Shown: positions 39,524-50,029, counted from the stretch's first letter. The stretch: DNA of 58,026 nucleotides from an uncultured Bacilli bacterium (GCA_934132925.1 CAKPAL010000001.1:1-58026); one strand, 5' to 3'. Program-made: numbers and translations. Notes: generated by a model from the letters alone, not told the origin.

Positions 39524-40536
39524 TGATAGAATTACTTAATACTAAGGTTTTTGATAATGAAAGGAATGTTTTAAATGCTGATTTGTTTGTTAGTAATTTG
39601 AAACATGTTCTTAGTAGTTTTAGATTTAATACAAAGATTACTTATATGGTATATAGGAATGTTACAATATATAATATTTCTTGGAATGATGATAAAGATT
39701 ATAATGATATATTGGGATTAAGAAAAGAAATTGCTTTAGCTTTAGGTGTTGATGTTCATGAATTAGATATTGTTAAGATTAATGATAATGAGATTAAGAT
39801 TAAAGTACAGAATATGAAAAAGAGTACTTTATCTTTAAAAGAGTTATTAGAAGAGGTTCATGATGAGGATAATAATTTGATACCGCTTGGTTTATCTGAG
39901 GATGATAAGGTTATTTATTTTGATGTTGATAGGGATAAGAATTTATTAGTAGTAGGAGTAACTGGAACTGGTAAATCTAATTTATTTAATAGTATTATTT
40001 TGAATATGTTGATGAAAAGAGATGGTACTAGAATTGTTATTTTGGATTCACAGAGTATTAATTATAATAGTTATAGTGATGTAGTAGAGGTTGTTAATGA
40101 TGAAGATGAAATTATTAATAAATTAAAAGGTTTTAGAAGAGAATTTGAAGAGAGAGTAGTTAATGGTAATAGGGATAGGATTGTTATCTTTATTGATGAA
40201 ATATATGAAATTATAAAGAATGATATTAGTGTTAAAGATGATATTAACTATTTATTAGAGGTTGGTAGTAGTATGAATATTCATATTATTATGTCTACTG
40301 ATAGTGTATTAGATGAGGATATTAGTTATTTATTTGATAAAGATGATATTTCTAAATTATGTTTTTATTTAACTAGTAGGAATGAATATAATAGATTTTT
40401 AGATGAATATGTAGATGAAAGTTTAGGTAAAGATGCTATTTATATTTCTTTTGGTGGTAAAAGAGAAAGAGTTTGTATTCCTTTGGTGGATGATGATGAG
40501 ATAGAAAGGGTAGTTGGTTATTTGAAAAATAATTAG
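39520..40536 (+). CDS. Stand-alone FtsK/SpoIIIE-like ATPase
   Basis: A 338-residue protein without membrane segments. Residues 1-115 form an alpha/beta N-terminal part, then an FtsK/HerA-type motor domain with Walker A GVTGTGKSNLF near 147 and Walker B IVIFIDEIYEI near 223, followed by SMNIHIIMSTDS, which matches the sensor region. It lacks the FtsK membrane domain and the DNA-reading gamma domain and is less than half the usual length. The start overlaps the gpmI stop (ATGATGA), so translation is coupled to glycolytic gpmI. The substrate may be DNA or a protein partner; nothing here decides. Confidence 0.75.
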   Translation: MMIELLNTKVFDNERNVLNADLFVSNLKHVLSSFRFNTKITYMVYRNVTIYNISWNDDKDYNDILGLRKEIALALGVDVHELDIVKINDNEIKIKVQNMKKSTLSLKELLEEVHDEDNNLIPLGLSEDDKVIYFDVDRDKNLLVVGVTGTGKSNLFNSIILNMLMKRDGTRIVILDSQSINYNSYSDVVEVVNDEDEIINKLKGFRREFEERVVNGNRDRIVIFIDEIYEIIKNDISVKDDINYLLEVGSSMNIHIIMSTDSVLDEDISYLFDKDDISKLCFYLTSRNEYNRFLDEYVDESLGKDAIYISFGGKRERVCIPLVDDDEIERVVGYLKNN

Positions 40537-40563
40537 GATTATATTTAAAGGAGTAACATAATT

Positions 40564-41637
40564 ATGGCTGGTAAGAAAAAGATTTATATAAATAATGATA
40601 ATGATGGTGTTAGTGAAGATAATAAGAATAAAAATAAGAAGAGAGATAATATTTTTAGTATAATACTAGGTGTATGTGACGTAATAGCAGTAGTAGTGTT
40701 ATTTCTTTTATATGGTCCTTTTAATGGATTTAGAGATTGGCTTGTTACTACCGCTATGAGTACAATGAATCATCAGTATTTTGCTACTACTTTTTATAGT
40801 GATGAGTATATTGATAAGGTTCTTAAAAGACATAGTATTTTAGAGCCTGAGGGGAATACGGATATTAGTGCTATTATTGGTGAAGAAAAGAGTTATGTTG
40901 ATGAGTATGATAAGGAAATACTTAATAGGAATAAGAATGATTTGTATAAGATAATTGAAATTAATGAGAAGGGGTTTAGTGGTTTTTTGGTGGCAGTTTA
41001 CGATCCTTCTAAGATTAAGGTTACTTATAGTAAGAATATTGGTTATGCAGGAGAGTATTTGGTTGATATGGCTAAAAGAGAAGGGGCCGCTATTGCGATA
41101 AATGGTGGGGGATTTGTAGATATTGAAGGTAAAAGTAATGGTGGTCAAGCGATAGGAACTGTTATATCTAATGGAAAAATCATTAATACTTATGGTTATA
41201 GCTTATATGGTGGAGGTGTTATTGGTTTTACTAATGATAATAAACTTTATCTAGGTAGAATTAGTGCTACTGAGGCTATTAATATGGGTATTAGAGATGC
41301 AGTGGAATTTGGTCCTTTTCTTATAGTTAATGGTAAGAGTGCTTTTATTAATGGTAATGGTGGATATGGTGTTCATCCTAGAACAGCTATTGCACAAAGA
41401 CAAGATGGTATAGTACTATTCTTAGTTATCGATGGTAGAAGTTTAAAAAGTAAGGGTGCTGATATGAATCATTTGGTTGATATTTTACTTAGATATCATG
41501 CTTATAATGCTGCTAATCTAGATGGTGGTAACTCTAGTGTATTGGTAGTTAACAATGAAATTATTAATCATCCTATTAACTGGGATAATATGGAACAGAC
41601 TAGACCAATAGCTGATGGTTTTGTAGTAGTAGAGTAA
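40564..41637 (+). CDS. Membrane-anchored phosphodiester glycosidase (NAGPA domain)
   Basis: A 357-residue protein with a Lys/Asn-rich cytosolic N-terminus, one membrane helix (about residues 35-55) and an extracytoplasmic NAGPA domain. Characteristic stretches are AIAINGGGFVD, YGVHPRTAIAQRQDG, LFLVIDGR and AANLDGGNSSVLVVN. Family members cleave sugar-phosphodiester bonds, such as GlcNAc-1-P caps or phosphodiester-linked wall glycans. AAAGGAG precedes the ATG. It lies directly before the surface-glycan locus, which encodes LicD and cytidylyltransferase genes able to make phosphodiester links, so a trimming role is plausible. A terminator follows. Confidence 0.87.
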   Translation: MAGKKKIYINNDNDGVSEDNKNKNKKRDNIFSIILGVCDVIAVVVLFLLYGPFNGFRDWLVTTAMSTMNHQYFATTFYSDEYIDKVLKRHSILEPEGNTDISAIIGEEKSYVDEYDKEILNRNKNDLYKIIEINEKGFSGFLVAVYDPSKIKVTYSKNIGYAGEYLVDMAKREGAAIAINGGGFVDIEGKSNGGQAIGTVISNGKIINTYGYSLYGGGVIGFTNDNKLYLGRISATEAINMGIRDAVEFGPFLIVNGKSAFINGNGGYGVHPRTAIAQRQDGIVLFLVIDGRSLKSKGADMNHLVDILLRYHAYNAANLDGGNSSVLVVNNEIINHPINWDNMEQTRPIADGFVVVE

Positions 41638-41650
41638 TCTACTATTTTTT
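41627..41650 (+). terminator. Terminator after the NAGPA gene
   Basis: TAGTAGA (41627-41633) pairs perfectly with TCTACTA (41638-41644) around a 4-nt loop, followed by six T residues. It overlaps the stop codon. Confidence 0.87.
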
Positions 41651-41738
41651 GTAAAGTCAAATTTTAGTTATATTTTTGATTGTGATTTTATTTGCTTGTT
41701 TAATGTATAGATTATATGTAATCATATAGTACAATAAC

Positions 41739-41766
41739 TTGACATAAGAGCATAATGTGTTATAAT
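41739..41766 (+). promoter_or_regulatory. Perfect-consensus promoter of the surface-glycan locus
   Basis: TTGACA (41739-41744) and TATAAT (41761-41766) are both perfect, with a 16-bp spacer. A leader of about 130 nt follows to the GTG start at 41902. An inverted repeat TATATG/CATATA lies just upstream (about 41713-41728) and could bind a regulator. Nothing else is seen in the 264-bp gap except the preceding terminator. Confidence 0.85.
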
Positions 41767-41901
41767 TAATATGTATCGAATTGATGTAGAATTAGATAAA
41801 GAGATAAAATTTATTTGGAATTTAAAAACATAATTGATTTGATGTGTTTTATATACAATATGTTGGTTAAATTTGTTTTTAAATAGATAAGGAGCATTTT
41901 T

Positions 41902-43260
<1,359 letters not shown>

Positions 43261-43310
43261 TAGCAGTTGTATTTTAAACTAAAAATAATTATATTGAGGG
43301 AGGTGGTAGA

Positions 43311-44837
43311 TTGAGAACAAAAAGAAGTTTTTTGAATTTAATTACTGATTTGCTTCCATTAGTTGTTATTTCTATTCTTGGAATATTTAAGTTAAAGTTA
43401 TTTATTGATGTTTTAGGTAATAAGACATTAGGTCTGTATCAGTTGTATTCTCAAATAATGGTTTATGTGGCATTAGTTGATGGAGGGCTTAGTAGTGCTT
43501 TAATGTTTTCTCTTTATAAGCCTAATTCTTCTGGTAATGTTGAAAAAGTAAAAGAAATTATGGCTGCTGGATATAAAGTTTTTTCTTTAATAGGAATGAT
43601 TGTTTTTGGGTTAACTGCAATTATATCACCATTTGTTCATTTCTTTATTAAGGATACAGTTTTTTCAAATCAATTTGTTGCGTTGACATTTTTAATTTTT
43701 TCACTTAGTAATGTTGTTGAATATTTTTTTGTTCCACAAAGAAGTATTTTGGAAGTTAAGGAAAAAAAATATATAGTTAATATTTGTATTCAAACTGGTC
43801 AAATTATATTGAGTGTTTTAGAAATTATAATGTTGATGTTAAAATGCAAATTTGTTAATATTTTATTGATGCATGTTTTTGTTAAATTATTGTCTAATAT
43901 TTGTGTTGCAATTTGTTGTAAAAAAATTTATCCAGAGTATAAGGTCGGTGGTTTGACAAAAAAAGACTTTGAGTTTACTAAGCAAATTAAAAACTTAGTT
44001 TTTCATAAAATAAATGGACTTATAGTATACAATATAGACATTATTTTAATTTCTAAGATATTAGGTTTAGATGATGTTGCTATTTATTCAACATATAATT
44101 ATGTTATTAATATGTTACGAAATATTATTGGTAAAATTTCCGGCAGTATAACTGCTATCATAGGAAATTATTTATCTGAAAATAATATAAATAAAACATA
44201 TGAATTATTTAATGAATTACGAAGTATGATGTTTTTTATTGCTACATTAGTTAGTGTACCATTATTTTTTGCTTTAGGAGATTTTATTGATATATGGTAT
44301 GAAGGAAAAATTCAGACACAGTTTTTAATCACTTTGTCATTTGCTTTATATATGTATATTTATATAATAAAAATTCCTACAACCACTTTTGTTACTGCAG
44401 CAGGGTTATTTAAAGAGACAAAAATTTGTGCTTTATGTGATACAATTATTAACTTTGTATTATCATTGGTATTAATATTTAGTATTGGTATGTCTGGGGT
44501 TGTATTCGCCACTGCATTTTCAGCTTTTGTGGCAGAATATTTTATGAAAACTAATGTTTTGTATAAAAATGTTTTTATAAAAAATAAATCAATAGAATTT
44601 TATAGAAGAAACTTGAAATTTTTTATTTTTACTTTAGTTGATTTTGCACTTGGGTATCTATTATTTATGAATATACATATAACTAATATTTTGATGTGGT
44701 TTGCTATATATTTTGTATATTTTGTTATAAATGGCATAATTACTCTTATGGTGTTTTATACATTTAAAGAGGTAACCTTTGTTAATAGACTAAAAAAATT
44801 ATTGAGTTTTAAAAAAATAATGATTAAGGAGAAGTGA
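43311..44837 (+). CDS. wzx: Wzx-type polysaccharide flippase
   Basis: A 508-residue polytopic protein with about fourteen hydrophobic segments spread along its length and almost no large soluble region. This is the MOP-superfamily topology of lipid-linked oligosaccharide flippases. The opening LNLITDLLPLVVISILGIFKL and the repeated polar positions in helices are typical. It would translocate undecaprenyl-linked repeat units across the membrane. The start codon is TTG 43311, supported by GGGAGGTGG immediately upstream and no better ATG nearby. It stands 50 bp after the cytidylyltransferase fusion. TGA is the stop codon. Confidence 0.87.
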   Translation: MRTKRSFLNLITDLLPLVVISILGIFKLKLFIDVLGNKTLGLYQLYSQIMVYVALVDGGLSSALMFSLYKPNSSGNVEKVKEIMAAGYKVFSLIGMIVFGLTAIISPFVHFFIKDTVFSNQFVALTFLIFSLSNVVEYFFVPQRSILEVKEKKYIVNICIQTGQIILSVLEIIMLMLKCKFVNILLMHVFVKLLSNICVAICCKKIYPEYKVGGLTKKDFEFTKQIKNLVFHKINGLIVYNIDIILISKILGLDDVAIYSTYNYVINMLRNIIGKISGSITAIIGNYLSENNINKTYELFNELRSMMFFIATLVSVPLFFALGDFIDIWYEGKIQTQFLITLSFALYMYIYIIKIPTTTFVTAAGLFKETKICALCDTIINFVLSLVLIFSIGMSGVVFATAFSAFVAEYFMKTNVLYKNVFIKNKSIEFYRRNLKFFIFTLVDFALGYLLFMNIHITNILMWFAIYFVYFVINGIITLMVFYTFKEVTFVNRLKKLLSFKKIMIKEK

Positions 44838-44841
44838 TTTT

Positions 44842-46038
44842 ATGTATAATAATAAAAAATTATTAATTTTAGGAGGATCAGAATTTCAAATTCCTTTGAT
44901 ATTGGAAGCAAAAGATTTAGGAATTATAACTTATGTTATCGATATTAATATAGATGCTCCTGCTATGGAATATGCTGATTATAAATACCAAATGAGTATT
45001 AAGGATAAGGAAGGTGTTTTGAAAATTGCTAAAGAAATTATGCCTGATGGTGTTACTGTGGGCATGGTTGATGTTGCCGTTCCTACTTGTGCTTATATAA
45101 ATCAGGAATTAAATCTAAATGGATTAGATGTAGTGACAGCAATAAATGCAACAAATAAGCATGAAATGATAAAATGTTTCAAGAAATTTAATGTTCCTTG
45201 TCCAAACTATTGTTATGTATCATGCAATGAATTGAATGAAATTAAGGATTGTAATCTTGATTTTCCTTTAATTATTAAACCAATTGATATGGCTGGGTCT
45301 AGAGGAATCTATTTGGTTAATAATCATGATGATTTTTTGAAAGCATTAAAAGAAAGCTCAGAAATTAGTGATACTGGAAATCTATTAATTGAGGAGTATA
45401 TGGAAGGTCCAGAGGTTAGTGTTGAGATTGTTGTTAGCAATGGTAATCCAAATGTTATCCAAATTACTGATAAATCAACAAGTGGCCCTCCACATTTTGC
45501 TGAAACTGGTCATTTACAACCATCTAGATTACCCACTGATGTAAAGGAAAAAATAAAAGAGGTGGCATGTAATGCTGCTAAATCTCTTGGGCTTGTTAAT
45601 TCTTTAGGTCATGCAGAATTAAAAATAACCTCAACCGGTCCGAAGATGATTGAACTTGGTGCTAGAGCTGGTGGTGATGCAATTGGTGAACAGTTGATAT
45701 TACTTTCTACAGGTGTAAGTTTTTCTAAGATTGCTATCGATATTGCTTTTGGATATGATGTTCATATACCAAGTGTTAAGAATGAAATAAGTTGTATTAG
45801 ATTTATTCAATCAAAAAAGGGTATTTTAAAGAATGTAAGTGGAGTAGAAGAGGCTAAGAAAATTGATTGTGTTTTTGATGTTAAATTTACTGGTGTTATT
45901 GGTAAAGAATATGATGATGTCGTAGATAACTCTGGTAGACTTGGTTATGTTATAACACATGGTACAAATTATGAGGATGTAATTGAAGCATGTAATAGAG
46001 CAATTGATTTGATAGAGGTAGAAATTAATGAAAAATAA
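44842..46038 (+). CDS. ATP-grasp carboxylate-amine ligase
   Basis: A 398-residue cytosolic ATP-grasp enzyme. The N-terminal Rossmann-like part opens with KLLILGGSEFQIPLILEA. The central ATP-grasp fold contains FPLIIKPIDMAGSRGI near 150, LLIEEYMEGPEVSVEI and the metal site MIELGARAGGDAIGE near 268. Enzymes of this type form amide or peptide bonds through acyl-phosphates. In a glycan locus it could ligate an amino acid to an amino sugar or make a nitrogen-containing substituent. It starts 5 bp after the flippase gene, and its 3' end overlaps the next gene by 11 bp. Confidence 0.86.
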   Translation: MYNNKKLLILGGSEFQIPLILEAKDLGIITYVIDINIDAPAMEYADYKYQMSIKDKEGVLKIAKEIMPDGVTVGMVDVAVPTCAYINQELNLNGLDVVTAINATNKHEMIKCFKKFNVPCPNYCYVSCNELNEIKDCNLDFPLIIKPIDMAGSRGIYLVNNHDDFLKALKESSEISDTGNLLIEEYMEGPEVSVEIVVSNGNPNVIQITDKSTSGPPHFAETGHLQPSRLPTDVKEKIKEVACNAAKSLGLVNSLGHAELKITSTGPKMIELGARAGGDAIGEQLILLSTGVSFSKIAIDIAFGYDVHIPSVKNEISCIRFIQSKKGILKNVSGVEEAKKIDCVFDVKFTGVIGKEYDDVVDNSGRLGYVITHGTNYEDVIEACNRAIDLIEVEINEK

Positions 46039-47041
46039 TGAAAGTATAATTGATTTGGGTAGTTTTATAGAATATCCTCTTTTAACGGGGAAAGAGTTGT
46101 TTAAAGAAATAAATGATAAAGATAAGATTCGATTAAATAGTTGTAGAGCTGCTATTCTTCATTCAATGCGATGTTATGGTGTTAATAAAGTTTGGGTTGC
46201 TAAATATCAATGTGACGTTGTAAAAGAATTTTTATTACGTAATGGAGTTGAAGTTTTTGAGTATGACATTGATTTGAATTTCAATCCATTATTATCATCA
46301 AATAATTCTGATACTGCTATAGTACTTACAAATTATTTTGGTATTCTTGGTGATAGTCACTTTGATCCCTTGATAGAACAATATACGAATATTATAATAG
46401 ATAATGCGCAAGCTTTATTCTATCATCCAAAGAGTAATTGTTTGAATTGTTATTCTCCTAGAAAATTTGTTGCTACTCCTGATGGTGCATATGTTATTGG
46501 TAAAAATGTTAATAATAAATTTAATTATGTTCAGGATGTTTCTTCAGATACAAGCCAATTTTTATTTATGAGATATGAATATGGATGTAATGGTGCAGGT
46601 TATAAAAATAAAAAGGATAATGATTATAGAATAGACAATTCAAATGTTTTGTTGATGTCAAAGTTAACATATAAATTACTTGATTCTTTTGATTATAATG
46701 ATATTATTAATAAAAGAAAAATTAACTTTAATTATGCTAGAAAATTATTTGATGAAATTAATGCAATTGATATAGCTAATATTTGTGATCCTGATTGCGT
46801 ACCTATGGGATATCCTTTATTAATAGATAAAGCAGATATTATTTCTGAATTTCATAAGAATCATATATACCAAGCAAGATATTGGGAATATATGTTGAGT
46901 GCATATGATAAAGATTGTTTAGAATATAGATTGGCTAGTAGATTGGCACTTGTTTGTATAGACCAAAGATATTCGAAAAAAGAAATTGACTATCAATTTG
47001 AAATTATTAAAAAATTGTTAAATGATAAAGGAGGTAAATAA
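46028..47041 (+). CDS. DegT/DnrJ/EryC1-like PLP enzyme (divergent)
   Basis: A 337-residue protein with the fold-type-I layout of sugar aminotransferases. IIDNAQALF matches the PLP-nitrogen-binding Asp motif. CYSPRKFVATPDGAYVI occupies the Schiff-base Lys region, with Lys in SPRKF. The N-terminus LNSCRAAILHSMRCYGVNKV replaces the usual SGT substrate loop. It is shorter than most DegT proteins (about 370) and divergent, so it may aminate a non-sugar substrate or act with the HisC-like neighbour. Its start lies inside the ATP-grasp gene, and its stop overlaps the next ATG (TAATG). Confidence 0.7.
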   Translation: MKNNESIIDLGSFIEYPLLTGKELFKEINDKDKIRLNSCRAAILHSMRCYGVNKVWVAKYQCDVVKEFLLRNGVEVFEYDIDLNFNPLLSSNNSDTAIVLTNYFGILGDSHFDPLIEQYTNIIIDNAQALFYHPKSNCLNCYSPRKFVATPDGAYVIGKNVNNKFNYVQDVSSDTSQFLFMRYEYGCNGAGYKNKKDNDYRIDNSNVLLMSKLTYKLLDSFDYNDIINKRKINFNYARKLFDEINAIDIANICDPDCVPMGYPLLIDKADIISEFHKNHIYQARYWEYMLSAYDKDCLEYRLASRLALVCIDQRYSKKEIDYQFEIIKKLLNDKGGK

Positions 47042-48099
47042 TGTATTATTTAAACAAAAATATTAAAGATTTAGATAGAATTTTTGATCAACATAAAAGA
47101 AGGGGATATTTAAGATTGGATTTAAATGAAAATCCTACTGGTTTACCACAGGATTTTATAGATAAAGTATTAAAAGGTGTAGATGCTGAATTTATTTCGC
47201 AATATCCTGAAACTTTAGAATTTACAGAAACACTTGCAGATTATCTAGGCACTGATATAGCCCATATTAATTTAGTAAATGGCTCTTCTGAGGGAATTAG
47301 AAACATAATAGAGGCATATACTTCAGAGGAAGGAAAAATACTTGGTGTTACTCCTTCTTATGCGATGTTTGAAGTTTATTCAAAAATGTATGGAAGAAAT
47401 TTTATTCCAATCAAGTATACAGATGATTTAAAGATTGATATTGAAGATGTATTGGAAAAAATGACTAATGATATTGAATTAATAATAATTGTTAATCCAA
47501 ATAATCCTATAGGGAATGCTTTTACTAATGATGAAATGGAAAGAATTATCGACAAAGCTAAAGAAAACAAAATAACGGTTTTAATTGATGAAGCTTATTA
47601 TTATTTTTATGATAATACATTTATTAATTATGCTTTAGAAAATGAACATATATTTTTGACTCGTACTTTTTCAAAATTATTTTCTCTTGCTGGATGCAGA
47701 CTTGGATATGTTGTTGGATGGCCAGAGGGGATTAAAATGATTCAGAAATTGTGCACACCTCATAATGTAAATGCGTTTGGAATGAGATTTGCTAAAGCAA
47801 TAATTGAAGAACCGAATATGATTCAGGAACTTATTGATAAGCATAAGGAAGGTAGAGAGTATTTAACCAGTTTTTTATCTGAAAACAATTATAGTTTTAG
47901 TGCTTTGAATGGAAATTTTATGTTTGTTAAACCTAAGACTGATCCTGAACTTTTGGTTAAAAAAATGAAAGATGAGAAGCATATTTTGATTAAAGTATAT
48001 AATGGTATAGGTAATCTTGGAAAATGTTTGCGTATTACTACTGGTGAAAAAAGCGCTATGATTGAATTTGTAAACGCTTTAAAGGAACTAGATAATTAA
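47041..48099 (+). CDS. HisC/CobD-like class I/II aminotransferase
   Basis: A 352-residue PLP enzyme. LRLDLNENPTGLP at the start is typical of histidinol-phosphate aminotransferase and threonine-phosphate decarboxylase relatives. NPNNPIGNAF and LIDEAYYYFYD bind the cofactor, and TRTFSKLFSLAGCRLGYVVG holds the Schiff-base Lys. No histidine-pathway or cobalamin genes surround it. It sits behind an ATP-grasp ligase and another PLP protein in a glycan operon, so a role in making an amino-alcohol or amino-acid substituent is more likely than HisC itself. Coupled start (TAATG). Confidence 0.87.
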   Translation: MYYLNKNIKDLDRIFDQHKRRGYLRLDLNENPTGLPQDFIDKVLKGVDAEFISQYPETLEFTETLADYLGTDIAHINLVNGSSEGIRNIIEAYTSEEGKILGVTPSYAMFEVYSKMYGRNFIPIKYTDDLKIDIEDVLEKMTNDIELIIIVNPNNPIGNAFTNDEMERIIDKAKENKITVLIDEAYYYFYDNTFINYALENEHIFLTRTFSKLFSLAGCRLGYVVGWPEGIKMIQKLCTPHNVNAFGMRFAKAIIEEPNMIQELIDKHKEGREYLTSFLSENNYSFSALNGNFMFVKPKTDPELLVKKMKDEKHILIKVYNGIGNLGKCLRITTGEKSAMIEFVNALKELDN

Positions 48100-48105
48100 A
48101 AATTG

Positions 48106-48135
48106 AAAGATTAAATATTTTATTTAGTCTTTTTT
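48106..48135 (+). terminator. Terminator inside the glycan locus, after the HisC-like gene
   Basis: AAAGATTAAATA (48106-48117) pairs with TATTTAGTCTTT (48121-48132), 12 bp with one G-U, a 3-nt loop and T residues to 48135. It divides the locus into two transcription units. Confidence 0.85.
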
Positions 48136-48143
48136 GAATATAA

Positions 48144-48172
48144 TTGAAAAAAAAATCTATATATGATAAAAT
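48144..48172 (+). promoter_or_regulatory. Promoter of the second glycan transcription unit
   Basis: TTGAAA (48144-48149), a 17-bp spacer beginning with a run of A residues, and TAAAAT (48167-48172). It lies 22 bp before the LicD start codon. The A9 run (48147-48155) straddles the -35 box and spacer. Confidence 0.7.
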
Positions 48173-48194
48173 ATTAGTAGAAAAGGAGTATAAA

Positions 48195-49043
48195 ATGAAT
48201 GATAAAACGTTAAGAAAATTGCAATTAACTGAATTAGACATGTTAGTTAAGATTGATAAGATTTGTAGAGATAATAACATTAATTACTTTTTAATTGGTG
48301 GTACGCTTATTGGCGCTGTTAGACATAAGGGATTCATACCTTGGGATGATGATATAGATATTGGAATGATACGATCTGATTATGAAAGATTTATTAATCT
48401 TTGTATTAATGAAAATGTATTAGGTAATGATTATTTTTTAGATTGTAATGAATCTGATGATGATTACTTTATACCTTTTATAAAAATTAAAAAAAATAAT
48501 ACTACATTTGCTGAAAAAAGTCTTGATGGTATAGATATACACAAGGGAATCTTTTTAGATGTTTTTCCTTATGATAATGTTCCAAAACAAGATTCTTTCG
48601 GTCAAAAAATACAAGCAATTGTAGTAAGAAATATTCAATATGCAATATATGTAAAATATCATGTATATAAATTAAAAGACAAGAGAAGGAAAATTTTTAC
48701 TTGGTTTTTGACATTGTTACCTGCTAGTACTTTGAAAAAATTAAATAAATATTTCTCAACTATATTTGAAAAAAATTCTAATAATAAGTATATAGTTTCA
48801 TTGGCTGGTTCTTCCCCTTACTATGAAGAAACTCTTTTAAAAGAAAAACTTTTCCCTTTGAAAAAAATTAAATTTGAAGATCATGACTTTTTTGCATTTA
48901 AAAATAATGATTATTATTTAAGTCAACTTTATGGTGATTATATGCAATTACCTCCTGTGGAAGAAAGAATGAATCACAATCCTGTTTGTATTGATTTTAA
49001 TAGTGGAAAGTGTCAAGTTAATAGAAGTAAAAAACAAAGATAA
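48195..49043 (+). CDS. LicD-family phosphotransferase (copy 1)
   Basis: A 282-residue protein of the LicD/fukutin type. YFLIGGTLIGAVRHKGFIPW followed by DDDIDIGM is the family's nucleotidyltransferase-like active site, with the carboxylates binding metal. KGIFLDVFPYDNV follows near residue 116. LicD proteins move phosphocholine, phosphoribitol or related groups from CDP-activated donors onto glycans. A second copy lies at 50997. ATG 48195 is chosen because AAAGGAG (48182-48188) precedes it; the frame is open further upstream only across the promoter. The donor is probably made by the cytidylyltransferase fusion at 41902. Confidence 0.92.
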   Translation: MNDKTLRKLQLTELDMLVKIDKICRDNNINYFLIGGTLIGAVRHKGFIPWDDDIDIGMIRSDYERFINLCINENVLGNDYFLDCNESDDDYFIPFIKIKKNNTTFAEKSLDGIDIHKGIFLDVFPYDNVPKQDSFGQKIQAIVVRNIQYAIYVKYHVYKLKDKRRKIFTWFLTLLPASTLKKLNKYFSTIFEKNSNNKYIVSLAGSSPYYEETLLKEKLFPLKKIKFEDHDFFAFKNNDYYLSQLYGDYMQLPPVEERMNHNPVCIDFNSGKCQVNRSKKQR

Positions 49044-49084
49044 ATGAATAAAAGAGCATTATAGTATAAGAAAGGAAGTGCTTT

Positions 49085-50029
49085 ATGCCAAAAGTAAGTG
49101 TCATTGTTCCGGTATACAATGTTGAAAATTATATTGATAAGTGTTTAACTAGCTTGATTAATCAGACACTTAAAGATATTGAAATTATAATAATTAATGA
49201 TGGAAGTACAGATAATAGTCAAATTATTATAAATAAATATGCTAAAAAATATAAGCGTATTAAAAGTTATACTCAAGAAAATAAAGGACAAGCTGCTGCG
49301 AGAAATTTTGGATTAACAAAAAGTATTGCTGAATATATTACTTTTGTTGATAGTGATGATTATATTGAAAATACAATGCTTGAGAAACTATATAATGAAA
49401 TTATTAAAAATGATTATGATATAATTGTCAGTGATATCATAAAAGAGACTACTAATGGTACTTCTTTGTTTAAAAATTTTTGGGTTATAAAAGATGAAAT
49501 GAATAAGAATTTTATGACATCACATATGGGACCAGTTGCTAGGTTGTATAAGAGAAAACTTTTAATTGATAATAATTTTAAATTTTTAGAAGGAGTTATT
49601 TATGAAGATTTAGCATCAATACCAATCCTTGGTATGTATACCAACAAAATTGGATATATAGAGGAGGCTTTTTATCATTATCTTATTAGAGATGGTTCGA
49701 GTATGAAACAGGTTACTTATAATAAGAAAATGGAAGATATATTTATAGTTATGAATAATCTTTCCGATAAAATAACTGTTGAGTATAGTGATGAATTGGA
49801 GTATTTGTATATTGAGCATTTATTGTATGGTGCTTCTCTTAGATTTGTACAATTTGATAAATATAATATGCTTTTAAGAATTAGAAATATTATGCACGAA
49901 AAATATAGTAAATACTATGAAAATGTATATTATAAAAATAAAAGTTTTAAGTTTAGACTAATATGTTTTTTAGCATATCATGGATATTACAAATCCATTA
50001 AATATTTGAAAAGGATTGGTGGTAAATAG
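49085..50029 (+). CDS. Family 2 glycosyltransferase (1)
   Basis: A 314-residue GT-A enzyme. It begins with KVSVIVPVYNVENYIDKCL, carries IIINDGSTDNS as the nucleotide-binding loop, NKGQAAARNFGL, and the DxD-type metal site FVDSDDYIE near residue 97. A C-terminal helical region with a weak amphipathic end may touch the membrane. It would add one sugar to the lipid-linked repeat unit in the cytosol. Donor and acceptor cannot be read from sequence. AAAGGAAG precedes the ATG. Its stop overlaps the GTG of the next glycosyltransferase. Confidence 0.93.
   Translation: MPKVSVIVPVYNVENYIDKCLTSLINQTLKDIEIIIINDGSTDNSQIIINKYAKKYKRIKSYTQENKGQAAARNFGLTKSIAEYITFVDSDDYIENTMLEKLYNEIIKNDYDIIVSDIIKETTNGTSLFKNFWVIKDEMNKNFMTSHMGPVARLYKRKLLIDNNFKFLEGVIYEDLASIPILGMYTNKIGYIEEAFYHYLIRDGSSMKQVTYNKKMEDIFIVMNNLSDKITVEYSDELEYLYIEHLLYGASLRFVQFDKYNMLLRIRNIMHEKYSKYYENVYYKNKSFKFRLICFLAYHGYYKSIKYLKRIGGK

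Noticed and set aside
41638..41901. tRNA or structured RNA gene in the 264-bp gap before the glycan locus
   Set aside because: No cloverleaf, T-loop sequence or stable GC-containing stem was found; only a terminator, a promoter and an AT-rich leader are visible.
47041..48099. Histidinol-phosphate aminotransferase HisC in a histidine operon
   Set aside because: The motifs are shared by several PLP subfamilies, and no other histidine gene is present; the overlap with ATP-grasp and DegT-like genes favours a glycan role.
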